From the NCBI RefSeq assembly GCF_009905545.1, contig NZ_JAAALB010000008.1, forward strand, positions 124,001-188,000: a stretch of 64,000 nt of DNA, written 5' to 3'. Origin of the DNA: Cellulophaga sp. BC115SP (GTDB taxonomy: Bacteria > Bacteroidota > Bacteroidia > Cytophagales > Spirosomataceae). The notes beneath the pieces are model-generated. The model saw only the letters and a program-made list of their open reading frames with translations. It did not search any database and had not been told where the DNA came from. A program made the position numbers and the translations under genes. Positions 43,548 to 52,361 of this stretch are shown here, one piece after another (the stretch's first letter is position 1; each line of letters starts with the position of its first letter).

Positions 43548-45653
43548 TTACAATTTTTTCGGAACGAAGCCCATGTTATAAAACAAAAACGCATAAATAT
43601 CCGCTGTTTGCTCGATGCTTTTGGCAGTATTACTTGCCCCATGACCAGAGTTTACATCTACACGAATCAACAAAGGGTTACTAGATACAGACCCTGCTTT
43701 TGCTTGTAACTCGGCTGTGTATTTGAATGAATGCGCTGGTACAACACGGTCATCATGGTCGGCGGTAGTTACCATAGTGGCAGGATATGCCACCGATTTG
43801 ATATTGTGCAATGGAGAATATTGGTACAAATTCTTGAAATCGGTAGCATCATCTGAATTACCATATTCTGGAGACCAGTTCCAACCGATGGTAAATTTAT
43901 GATAACGCAACATATCCATTACTCCTACCTGCGGGAACGCCACTTTACATAAGTCTGGGCGTTGATTAATCACTGCTCCTACCAACAAGCCCCCATTTGA
44001 GCCTCCTCTTAGTGCCAAATGCTGATTATCACAATATTTCTGAGCAATTAGGTATTCGCCAGCAGCAATGAAATCATCAAATACATTTTGCTTTTTGAGC
44101 TTCATTCCTGCCTCATGCCATTTTTCACCGTATTCAGCTCCACCACGAATATTTGCCAAAGCATATACCCCACCTTGTTCCAAGAAAGGAATCAAAGTAG
44201 CGCTAAAAGCTGGCAATGAGCTTACATTGAAACCTCCATAAGCATACAATAAAGTTGGATTTTGGCTATTGAGCTGAAGTCCTTTTTTGTAAGTAATAAA
44301 CATAGGAACTTTGGTTCCGTCTTTACTGGTATAAAAAATCTGTTTCGTTTCAAACGCAGATGGGTCAAAACTTAACTCAGGTTTAGTAAATACTGTACTT
44401 TTCTTGGTAGCAATATCATAGCGGTATATTGTCGGAGGAAAAGTGAACGACGTGAAAGTATAAAATACGAACTTATCGTCGGCATTGCCTCCAAAACCCG
44501 AACAAGTACCTAAGCCTGGCAATTTCACTTCGTTTTCTAATTTACCATCCATTGCGTGTACATATACACGAGTCGTTACATCCTTGAGATAAGAAAGGAA
44601 TAATTTTCCGCCCGCAGTACGAGCACCTTGAAGCGGTTCAGCTTTTTCGGGAATAACTACTTTCCAAGATTTATTGGCAGGATTAAAACGAAGAATTTTC
44701 GAGTTTTGAGCATTCTCATTGGTTTCTATCAAAAACTCATCGCCGATATTGTCGATTACCGAATAGCTAAATTTATCAACTTCTGCCACGATAGGTTGGA
44801 AAGACTCTTGTCCTGCTTTTTTGTAGAAAAGCGCATTTCCTTCTTTGCCTTTACCACGGTCAGAGACAATCAAAATAGCAAATTTTTCGTCTTCTGTTAC
44901 CTGCAAATAGTGGAAACGTTGTAAGTTTTTCAAATCTTGATAGACCAATTGGTCATCAGATTGTGATGTACCTACACGGTGGAACCAAACTTGGTGATTT
45001 TCATTTTTGGCTGCCAGTGCACTTCCTTCTGGTTTGGGATAACGGCTGTAATAAAAGCCATTGCCCTGCCAAGAAATCGTAGAAACCTTAATCCATTCGA
45101 TTTTTTCTGACAAATTGGTTTTCGTTGTCAAGTCCATCACATAGCCATCTTGCCAGTCCGAACCACCTTTTGAAAGGGTATAGGCTGCATATTTGCCATC
45201 TTTAGATATCACAAAACTTTGCAAACGAGTAGTACCATCGGGCGATAATTGGTTAGGATCAAGCACCACCTCTGGCGCACCATTCAAACCTTTTTGGCGA
45301 TACAACACTGATTGATTTTGTAATCCATTGTTTTTGTAAAAATAGAACCATTCGCCTTTGCGAGAAGGAGCCGAAAGCTTTGTATAATTGAACACCTCCT
45401 CGATACGCTTTTTGAGGGCGTTACGGTAAGGAATTTTTTCGAGGTAATCAAAAGTCAATGTATTTTGAGCTTTTACCCATTGTGCTGTTTCGGCAGAACG
45501 GTCATCTTCGAGCCAACGATACGGGTCGGCTACTTGTGTACCATGATAATTATCGACTTGATTTACTTTTGCTGTTTCGGGGTATTTCCACTGCGCCATA
45601 CTTAACATAGGAGCCAGTACCAAGGCTGATACTAGCGAAAGGGATTTGTTCAT
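43548..45653 (-). CDS. Prolyl oligopeptidase, S9A family
   Basis: 701 residues with a Sec signal peptide (ending SMAQ, about residue 20), so it is periplasmic. The N-terminal seven-bladed propeller (about 70-420) is preceded by DPYRWLEDD, a family hallmark. The catalytic alpha/beta-hydrolase domain carries GGSNGG with the nucleophile S552, the Asp in DHDDRVVPAHS and the His in NSGHGASN. It cleaves short peptides after proline. Full length, with all three catalytic residues present. It stands alone. Confidence 0.96.
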   Translation of the reverse strand: MNKSLSLVSALVLAPMLSMAQWKYPETAKVNQVDNYHGTQVADPYRWLEDDRSAETAQWVKAQNTLTFDYLEKIPYRNALKKRIEEVFNYTKLSAPSRKGEWFYFYKNNGLQNQSVLYRQKGLNGAPEVVLDPNQLSPDGTTRLQSFVISKDGKYAAYTLSKGGSDWQDGYVMDLTTKTNLSEKIEWIKVSTISWQGNGFYYSRYPKPEGSALAAKNENHQVWFHRVGTSQSDDQLVYQDLKNLQRFHYLQVTEDEKFAILIVSDRGKGKEGNALFYKKAGQESFQPIVAEVDKFSYSVIDNIGDEFLIETNENAQNSKILRFNPANKSWKVVIPEKAEPLQGARTAGGKLFLSYLKDVTTRVYVHAMDGKLENEVKLPGLGTCSGFGGNADDKFVFYTFTSFTFPPTIYRYDIATKKSTVFTKPELSFDPSAFETKQIFYTSKDGTKVPMFITYKKGLQLNSQNPTLLYAYGGFNVSSLPAFSATLIPFLEQGGVYALANIRGGAEYGEKWHEAGMKLKKQNVFDDFIAAGEYLIAQKYCDNQHLALRGGSNGGLLVGAVINQRPDLCKVAFPQVGVMDMLRYHKFTIGWNWSPEYGNSDDATDFKNLYQYSPLHNIKSVAYPATMVTTADHDDRVVPAHSFKYTAELQAKAGSVSSNPLLIRVDVNSGHGASNTAKSIEQTADIYAFLFYNMGFVPKKL

Positions 45654-45732
45654 TTTCGATGAAGAATTAGGTTTGTTGAATAAGAGTTTTTTCGAAAATA
45701 CGGATAAATTTTGAGTTTTAGATAGCCCTAGC

Positions 45733-45796
45733 GGAATTGTGAGTCAGGGCTGTACAACTATTGCGGATTTGGGATGTGGGATTTCGGAAGTGTCAC
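45733..45796. repeat. Second copy of the 17.1-kb dispersed repeat
   Basis: TGTGAGTCAGggCTGTACaa at 45738, then an arm at 45760-45796. The arm matches the reverse complement of 17214-17250 with a few changes, and its start resembles the left arm at 17144. Unlike the 17-kb copy, it is a half-element without the opposite arm. Confidence 0.55.
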
Positions 45797-45825
45797 CAGT
45801 CTTATTAATTGGCTTTTACATGTAG

Positions 45826-46149
45826 AGACGTGGTACTATAAGAATTATCAATGAGTGCATCATCTACGGTCTATCTACTCCCACATTTAATTATGATTTT
45901 GCGAGTGTAACCCTCGAAATCAAACAAAAAGAAATAATTGTGTCGGAGAAAATGTCGGAGAAAATGTCGGAGAAGGTTCTTAAACTAATCAATCACAATC
46001 CTCATATTACTACAATAACCTTAGCAAAAGAATTAGACAAAAGCCAGAGAACTATTGAAAGAGCTATTAAAAGCTTGAAAACAGAAAACAAAATCGAAAG
46101 AGTTGGAGGCGACAACGGCGGATATTGGAAAGTAATAGTCTCCATTTAG
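45826..46149 (+). pseudogene. 5'-truncated remnant of an AlbA_2-type ATP-binding protein (C-terminal winged helix)
   Basis: The frame is open from just after a TAG (45823-45825) and reads RGTIRIINECIIYGL, then PTFNYDFASVTLEI. That is the end of an AlbA_2/divergent AAA_4-type domain. Three MSEK repeats and a winged-helix domain (residues about 55-107, ITTITLAKELDKSQRTIERA, ending GGYWKV) follow. The usual N-terminal about 350 residues are missing and replaced by repeat DNA ending in GTAGAGACG. A GTG at 45940 could still start a 69-residue DNA-binding protein. It is a remnant, or a small stand-alone regulator derived from one. Confidence 0.65.
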
Positions 46150-46325
46150 CATATTCATTAGAAATCCGAATAATGTTCCACAAACAATCCAGTACTTCTT
46201 AGAATAGAATAACTAGCAGCTTCCTTGTCTCAAGAAAAAACATTTTCGTCGTTGAAATACAATACTTTACACTTCTCTTTTGGGAGGAAAGTGTAAAGTA
46301 CTTATGTTTGTAGAAAAAACTGAGT

Positions 46326-47366
46326 GTGACTATTTCTATCAAAAATATCAACAAACAACAAGTGCTTTTCCACATTATTGGGTGGATATGCTTCTTGTCA
46401 TTGCCGTATTTACTAAGAGGAACAACGCCAGATCCTCCCAAAATCAATCCTAGCCTGCCTCCGCCCAACGCAAATGCAACCATGTATTTTACGTTGTTGA
46501 GTATGCTCAATATCCCATTCTTCTATCTCAATTCGCAAGTTTTGATCACCAAGATTTGGACAAAACGTAATAACGTGTGGTTGTATATCATTGCGCTAAT
46601 TGTGGCAATGACAACACTTTTTTACTTAAATGGTTTAGGGAAGGTATTATTATTTGGACCAAATGCAACAAGGTTCCCTCGTTTGGGTACTATATTCCAA
46701 ACGTTGTTTGTCTTGGCAATTAGCACCAGCTACCGCATTATGGCCGATAATATCCACAAAGAAGAAGTTCGCAAAGAACAAGAAAATGAGAGGCTCAAAT
46801 CTGAGCTTTCGTTTTTGCGTTCGCAGATAAGCCCACACTTCATGTTCAATGTGCTCAACAGCATTGTATCTTTATCAAGACGCAAGCCTGATATGGTTGA
46901 ACCTGTGGTCATTAAGCTCTCAGAACTTATGCGCTATATGTTGTATGAGTCTGAAGGGACAAAAGTATTATTGAGCAAAGAAATTCAATATTTACAAAGC
47001 TATATCGACTTACAAATGATTCGCTTTGGAGATGATGTTGTCGTTTCTTTTCAGAAACCCCAAAAAGAATCGAATATTTTACTCGAACCCATGCTCATTA
47101 TACCGTTCGTTGAAAATGCCTTCAAACATGGTATTGGTATGATTCTAAGCCCAGAGATTCATATTGCTATGGAGGTAGATGATAAAGGCTTGGTATTTTC
47201 GGTAAAAAATAAAACAAATCCTAAACCCGAAGCCAAAGACCACGCCTCTGGCATAGGTCTCAGTAACGTAAAACGTCGTTTAACCTTATTATATCCAGAA
47301 CAACACCAACTCATCATCACACAGGACAGTCATTGGTATGACGTTCGTCTACACATTGAAGTTTAA
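46326..47366 (+). CDS. LytS-like sensor histidine kinase
   Basis: 346 residues from GTG 46326; no ATG fits. Four membrane helices (about 13-30, 52-72, 84-103, 123-140) form an integral sensor without a periplasmic domain. The His_kinase domain carries H171 in SQISPHFMFN, the N-box in IIPFVENAFKHG and the G-box in ASGIGLSNVKRRL. It phosphorylates a LytTR-type regulator, encoded 323 bases downstream in the same direction. The signal is unknown. The kinase and the regulator are probably cognate although the gap contains a large hairpin. Confidence 0.92.
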   Translation: MTISIKNINKQQVLFHIIGWICFLSLPYLLRGTTPDPPKINPSLPPPNANATMYFTLLSMLNIPFFYLNSQVLITKIWTKRNNVWLYIIALIVAMTTLFYLNGLGKVLLFGPNATRFPRLGTIFQTLFVLAISTSYRIMADNIHKEEVRKEQENERLKSELSFLRSQISPHFMFNVLNSIVSLSRRKPDMVEPVVIKLSELMRYMLYESEGTKVLLSKEIQYLQSYIDLQMIRFGDDVVVSFQKPQKESNILLEPMLIIPFVENAFKHGIGMILSPEIHIAMEVDDKGLVFSVKNKTNPKPEAKDHASGIGLSNVKRRLTLLYPEQHQLIITQDSHWYDVRLHIEV

Positions 47367-47511
47367 GTCGGAGGATTCTTGTATTTTAGCCTAATCTAGC
47401 TGTTGTTAGGCTATAAATGTATTGCGTCTAGGTCACACAAGGTTAGTAAAATGCTGTACTTTTCATACTTTCGTGAAGCCTAAGGCAACTCTTTTCGGTA
47501 ACTAATAGTCT

Positions 47512-47619
47512 TAATGCTATAGGCAATTAGCTGTAAGCATTAGGCAAAAAGGTTTTTATTGTCTCATTCAAAATATTATTAACCTTTTGGTCTACAGCAT
47601 AACGCTTAATGCCTAATGC
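47512..47619. repeat. Imperfect inverted repeat (TAGGCAA family) between kinase and regulator
   Basis: Arms 47512-47553 and 47581-47619 pair with several mismatches (GCTGTA, AAAAGGTT and TTAGGC blocks). Related modules occur at 43467-43547 and near 11260 and 62390. It fills most of the 323-base gap and may reduce read-through into the regulator gene. Confidence 0.5.
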
Positions 47620-47689
47620 GGGTAATATTAATGTCATTTTGCCCATTAGCTTATTAGTTGCTTTTTGATTTTCAAATACTTCTCAAAAT

Positions 47690-48430
47690 ATGATAAAACT
47701 AAACTGTCTAGCGGTGGACGACGAGAGCCTCGCCCTAGATTTATTGGAAGATAATATCAACAAAGTTCCCTTTCTAAACTTAGTAAAACGTTGTAAAAAT
47801 GCTTTTGATGCTATTGAAACACTTCAAAATGAGTCGATTGACTTAGTTTTTTTAGATATTCAAATGCCTGGAATTACAGGAGTTCAATTCTTACAAAGTG
47901 TCAAAGAACCTCCAATGGTAATTTTCATTACGGCTTATCAACAATACGCATTAGAGGGCTTTGATTTGGATGTGGTAGACTACCTACTTAAGCCTGTTTC
48001 TTTTGATAGGTTTCTAAAAGCTGTAAACAAAGCTTACGATTTACATAACCTGAAATTAAAAAGCGCTCAGGTTACGGAAGTCGAGGAAAAAGAAAAAGGA
48101 TTGGTGTATGAAACAGATTCTATTTTTGTCAATGCTGACTATTCTTTGGTAAAAGTCAAAATATCAGACATTACGTATATTGAGGGACTGAAAGATTATA
48201 TCAAAATTCATTTGGAAGGCTCTACCAAACCTATAGTGACTCGCATGACCATGAAGGCTATTGAAGAGAAACTTCCTACGGAACATTTTTTCCGTATTCA
48301 TAAATCGTATATCGTAGCAATGCCTAAAATTGAGTCTATTCGTAATCTCAAAATCAAAATAGGCAATATGCAAATACCTGTAAGCGAGCATTATTCTGAA
48401 GAATTCTTCAAAAGAATAGGGCAAAGCTAA
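47690..48430 (+). CDS. LytTR-family response regulator
   Basis: 246 residues. The receiver domain (1-120) has the acidic pair D10-D11, the phospho-acceptor D56 in VFLDIQMP and K101 in LLKPVS. A LytTR DNA-binding domain (about 140-246) follows: IFVNADYSLVKVKISDITYIE, written across two strands, and FFRIHKSYIV. Phosphorylation by the kinase encoded upstream should activate its binding to direct repeats near target promoters. Targets cannot be told here. Confidence 0.94.
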   Translation: MIKLNCLAVDDESLALDLLEDNINKVPFLNLVKRCKNAFDAIETLQNESIDLVFLDIQMPGITGVQFLQSVKEPPMVIFITAYQQYALEGFDLDVVDYLLKPVSFDRFLKAVNKAYDLHNLKLKSAQVTEVEEKEKGLVYETDSIFVNADYSLVKVKISDITYIEGLKDYIKIHLEGSTKPIVTRMTMKAIEEKLPTEHFFRIHKSYIVAMPKIESIRNLKIKIGNMQIPVSEHYSEEFFKRIGQS

Positions 48431-48643
48431 CAAGTGCGGAATTGTGAATTGTCCTTGCCTAAAATAGCTTACGCTTCATTGGATAAATATTCAAAACGAA
48501 TTTTATATAACAAAGAAATACCTGTTTATCCAGAAGATTGAAAAGCGATAGTCAATCATTTACCTCGGCTCCGTAAGAGCAACAGTTTGGTAAAATACAC
48601 ATTAATATAAATCATTTCAACGACCATATACTGCTGTAATACA

Positions 48644-48673
48644 AAAAAGGTGTCGAAATTTCGACACCTTTTT
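48644..48673. terminator. Bidirectional terminator
   Basis: A perfect 30-base inverted repeat (15-bp arms meeting at 48658/48659) with A- and T-runs, between the convergent regulator gene and the DUF1573 gene. A single TTGTGAAT module at 48438 is the only other item noted in 48431-48753. Confidence 0.85.
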
Positions 48674-48753
48674 GTATGATTAAGAGGCTAAAAGGGATTT
48701 CTATCAAATATTTTTTAGAAAACCGATGGAGCCTCAGCTAAAGAATCTTCCGA

Positions 48754-49230
48754 TTATTTACCAGATTTTTTCTTAGCAGGCTTTGCTGGAGCAGCAGGAG
48801 CAGCATTTTTAGTTACTGTTGGTACTGGAGCCACTGCAGGAGCTACTTCAGTTGCAGTTCCTTTTGGAGCTACCTCACCTTTGATTGTCAAAGCGATTGT
48901 TGGAGTTTCTGAGTTACTGATAACTGTAACAGTTTTGTTGAAAGCACCAGGACGACCAGTTGAGTTAAAAGAAGCAGTTACTTTCCCTGTTTTTCCTGGA
49001 AGTACTGGTTCTCTAGTCCAATCTGGAGTTGTACATCCGCAAGAAGGTTGAGCATTAGAAATTACTACAGGTGCAGTACCAGTGTTAGTAAATTCAAATG
49101 TGTAAGTAGCCTGTGTTCCTTCTTCGATTTTACCAAAATCGTGACTTTCAGTTTTGAATTTGATTACTCCTTGTGCATTTGCCAATGTTGCAGTGAACAA
49201 AAATGCGAAAAAGAAAAATAGTTTTTTCAT
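48754..49230 (-). CDS. DUF1573 domain protein, secreted
   Basis: 158 residues with a Sec signal peptide (ending ANAQ, about residue 20). The DUF1573 Ig-like domain (about 25-110) contains HDFGKIEEGTQATYTFEFTN in two halves, and QPSCGCTTPDW with the paired cysteines of the family. The C-terminal tail (about 115-158) is rich in Ala, Pro, Val and Lys. The domain is widespread in Bacteroidota, probably periplasmic or surface-located, and its role is unknown. Stands alone. Confidence 0.9.
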   Translation of the reverse strand: MKKLFFFFAFLFTATLANAQGVIKFKTESHDFGKIEEGTQATYTFEFTNTGTAPVVISNAQPSCGCTTPDWTREPVLPGKTGKVTASFNSTGRPGAFNKTVTVISNSETPTIALTIKGEVAPKGTATEVAPAVAPVPTVTKNAAPAAPAKPAKKKSGK

Positions 49231-49547
49231 TTGAACAGAATGTTTAGTTGTTATTAAATAGCTTTACAAGCTTTCGTAATAAATATACGAAAAAGTAAGG
49301 AATTTGTTTCCGCAAAACTTATTTAAAGGACCAAACTAATGAGCTTTAAGCGGATTTTATTCTAAAAAAAGACTGAAAAATTATATTTTTTTGAAAAAAG
49401 TATAAAATAATACAGATTCAAAATATTACTTCAGTTTTTCTTGAGTGAATTGATTTATTCCGAAACAAAAGTAAACTACATCAAAAGGTTGGCAAAATCT
49501 TTGAGAACCTTTAACAAATTATTAACAACTCTCCAAAATTTCGACTG

Positions 49548-49579
49548 TTTGTTATACTAATTAAATTATCTTATTTTTG
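49548..49579 (+). promoter_or_regulatory. Candidate promoter for the E1 dehydrogenase gene
   Basis: TTTG at 49548-49551, a 20-base spacer and TATTTTTG at 49572-49579 match the Bacteroidota consensus, about 100 bases before the gene. The rest of the 452-base gap 49231-49682 is AT-rich with nothing further seen. Confidence 0.5.
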
Positions 49580-49682
49580 ATACAGCTTTAAGCCAAAGGG
49601 TAGATGTTTGATTCTAACTTATAAGTCTTAAACACACCATCAACTGTATCTTTAATTCTATTTTTATCAGCCCGAAATTGCC

Positions 49683-52097
49683 GTGTTGGAAAACGAACTA
49701 CTGTCAGAAACAATTTTATTTAAAAAAGAGTCGGTTATCGAGGATTACCGTCTTGCACGTATTAGCCGTGAATGTTCTTTACTAGTAAGGAAAGAAGTGT
49801 TTGCTGGACGTGCCAAGTTTGGTATTTATGGTGACGGCAAAGAGCTCGCCCAAATTGCCCTAGCAAGAGCCATGAAGGCAGGTGACTTTATTTCTGGGTA
49901 TTATCGTGACCAAACGATTGTGGCTGCTGTAGGTGATTTGACTTGGCAACAGTATTTCGCACAGCTGTACGGTCATCCTGATAAAGCGCATGACCCCCAC
50001 ACTGGCGGGCGTACTATGAACAACCACCATGCTACACAATGGCTAGATGCTAATGGGCATTGGGTTGACCAAACAAAATTATTTAATTCTGTTGCTGGTA
50101 TATCTTCTACTGCTGGACAAATACCAAGAGCGATTGGTATAGCGTACGCTTCAAAGCTCTATCGTAATGTTCCAGAACTTCAGGGCGAAATAGCTGAAAA
50201 GTTTTCTAAACAAGGCAATGAAGTATGCTTTTCGACGATTGGTGATGCTTCTACCTCTGAAGGTATGTTCTTAGAATGCATTAATACCGCTGGCGTTTTA
50301 CAGATACCACTAGTAATGGCAGTTTGGGACGATGGTTATGGAATTTCGGTGCCAACTCAATATCAAACTACCAAGCATTCTATTTCAAAGGCTCTGGCTG
50401 GCTATCAACGAACAGACGATGAGGCAGGTCTTGAAATTATTTCCGTAAAGGCTTATGATTATGTAGGCTTGATGGAGGCTTTTCATAAAGCAGCTCAGCT
50501 GGCTCGTGAAAACCATATCCCTTCTTTGATTCACGTGGAAGAGGTGACTCAACAACAAGGACACTCTGCTTCTGGCTCTCACGAGCGCTATAAATCTCCC
50601 GAACGTTTACAATTTGAAATAGACTTTGACTGTAATACCCATTTCAGAAAATGGATTCTGGATAATGATTTTGCTACAGAGGAAGAACTATTAACAATTG
50701 ATCAAGAAGCGGTAAAAATCGCTCGTAAATCACAGAAAGATGCTTGGCAGGCCTATATGGACTCGATTAAGCCTGAAAAAGAAGATGCACTTTCTTTGAT
50801 GAATCAAGCGGCAGCAGAAAGTAAAAATGGTGCTACAATCAAGCAAATAGCAGAAGAACTTCGTAAAACCATGAATCCTATCCATCGTGATAGCGTGGTG
50901 GCGGTAAAGAAAGCGTTACGTTTGCTAAGATTCGAAAATTTTCCTGCTAAACGTGGATTAATAGAATGGCTTGAAAAGTCAAAAGAGGCTAATTTTGATC
51001 GCTTTAACTCCTTTCAATTTTCAACTTCTGACAAATCGGCTTTCAATATTTCAGCACAACCAGCTATCTACGATGAAGATGCTCCTATGGTAGACGGTCG
51101 TGAAGTTTTAAATAAAAACTTTGATCATTGGTTAGCAACAGACCCACGAGTTTTTATTATTGGTGAAGACGTAGGGAAAATCGGTGATGTTAATCAAACA
51201 CTTGCAGGATTACAAGACAAGTTCGGAGAGTGGAGAATAACCGATACTGGTATCCGTGAAATGACCATAGTAGGACAAGGTATTGGAGCTGCTATGCGTG
51301 GGCTACGTCCAATTGTAGAAATTCAATATTTAGATTATATATTTTACCCATTTGCAACTCTATCAGATGATTTAGCTTGTTTGCACTATCGTACAAAAGG
51401 AGGACAGAAATCTCCGATGATTGTGCGTACTCGTGGGCACCGCTTAGAGGGTATCTGGCACTCAGGTTCGCCAATGGGCGTATTGTTGAATGGTTTGAGA
51501 GGGGTACATTTGTGTGTGCCACGCAACATGACTCAAGCGGCAGGCATGTACAATACATTGCTTAATAGCGACGATCCTGCTGTTGTGATTGAGTGCCTAA
51601 ATGGTTATCGACTCAAAGAAAAACTGCCTTCAAATTTGCATGATACTCGCGTGCCTCTGGGAGTTCCTGATATACTTCGTGAAGGTAGTGATGTTACCAT
51701 TGTTACGTATGGCTCTATGTGTCGTATCGTAATGGAAGCGGCAGTTCAATTGGCACAAGTGGGCATAGAAGTAGAGGTAATAGATGTTCAAACTTTATTG
51801 CCTTTTGATTTAGGACACAAAATCGTAGAGTCAATCAAGAAAACGAATCGAGTGATTTTTGCCGATGAGGATATGCCGGGCGGAGGTACAGGATATATGA
51901 TGGAAGAGGTATTAGACAAACAGAATGCGTATCGTTGGCTCGATTCAAAACCTGTTTGTATTGCTGCCCAACCGCATCGTCCTGCCTATACTTCTGATGG
52001 CGATTATTTCTCAAAACCTAATGCTGATACGGTATTTGATGCTGTATATGAAATGATGTCAGAGGCTCAACCAAGTCGTTTCCCTGATTTATATTAG
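49683..52097 (+). CDS. 2-oxoacid dehydrogenase E1, alpha and beta fused
   Basis: 804 residues. The alpha half (about 20-370) contains the thiamine-diphosphate site GDASTSEGMFLECIN ... DDGYGIS and HTGGRTMNNHH. The beta half (about 470-804) carries FIIGEDVGKIGDVNQTLAGL, IVEIQYLDYIFYPF and ADEDMPGGGTGYM. Both subunits of the E1 heterotetramer are on one chain, as often in Bacteroidota. It decarboxylates a 2-oxoacid (branched-chain most likely, pyruvate possible) and passes the acyl group to an E2. No E2 or E3 gene is nearby. The frame has no ATG near its start; GTG 49683 or TTG 49686 must initiate. Confidence 0.92.
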   Translation: MLENELLSETILFKKESVIEDYRLARISRECSLLVRKEVFAGRAKFGIYGDGKELAQIALARAMKAGDFISGYYRDQTIVAAVGDLTWQQYFAQLYGHPDKAHDPHTGGRTMNNHHATQWLDANGHWVDQTKLFNSVAGISSTAGQIPRAIGIAYASKLYRNVPELQGEIAEKFSKQGNEVCFSTIGDASTSEGMFLECINTAGVLQIPLVMAVWDDGYGISVPTQYQTTKHSISKALAGYQRTDDEAGLEIISVKAYDYVGLMEAFHKAAQLARENHIPSLIHVEEVTQQQGHSASGSHERYKSPERLQFEIDFDCNTHFRKWILDNDFATEEELLTIDQEAVKIARKSQKDAWQAYMDSIKPEKEDALSLMNQAAAESKNGATIKQIAEELRKTMNPIHRDSVVAVKKALRLLRFENFPAKRGLIEWLEKSKEANFDRFNSFQFSTSDKSAFNISAQPAIYDEDAPMVDGREVLNKNFDHWLATDPRVFIIGEDVGKIGDVNQTLAGLQDKFGEWRITDTGIREMTIVGQGIGAAMRGLRPIVEIQYLDYIFYPFATLSDDLACLHYRTKGGQKSPMIVRTRGHRLEGIWHSGSPMGVLLNGLRGVHLCVPRNMTQAAGMYNTLLNSDDPAVVIECLNGYRLKEKLPSNLHDTRVPLGVPDILREGSDVTIVTYGSMCRIVMEAAVQLAQVGIEVEVIDVQTLLPFDLGHKIVESIKKTNRVIFADEDMPGGGTGYMMEEVLDKQNAYRWLDSKPVCIAAQPHRPAYTSDGDYFSKPNADTVFDAVYEMMSEAQPSRFPDLY

Positions 52098-52118
52098 GGA
52101 TTACATTTTGGGAAAAAT

Positions 52119-52174
52119 ATTCTTTATAAAAAAATTCGGTAAGAATCTTCTTACCGAATTTTTTTATAAAGAAT
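52119..52174 (+). terminator. Strong intrinsic terminator after the E1 gene
   Basis: A perfect 26-bp stem (52119-52144 with 52149-52174) with a 4-base loop and seven T within the descending arm. It isolates the E1 gene from the nuo genes. Confidence 0.9.
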
Positions 52175-52244
52175 ACTCATCTTACAGGTACAAATTGATA
52201 CTAAAAACTATCCTCTCGGATTCATTTTCCAAAAAAAATGGTTT

Positions 52245-52279
52245 ACTCTATAAAATCAGTATTTTATAGAGTAGTTTTG
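52245..52279 (+). promoter_or_regulatory. Candidate nuoI promoter with palindrome
   Basis: TAGTTTTG at 52272-52279 matches the -7 element. A perfect palindrome (12-base arms 52245-52256 and 52261-52272) covers the -33 region and touches the -7 box, as would an operator. The nuoI start is about 80 bases downstream. The palindrome could instead be a weak terminator. Confidence 0.4.
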
Positions 52280-52361
52280 TGGTAATTGTCTGGAGAAGTA
52301 AAATTTTAAGAATAAAATTTTATCAAAAAACTCTCCAAATGATATTATTCTGTACCAAATT

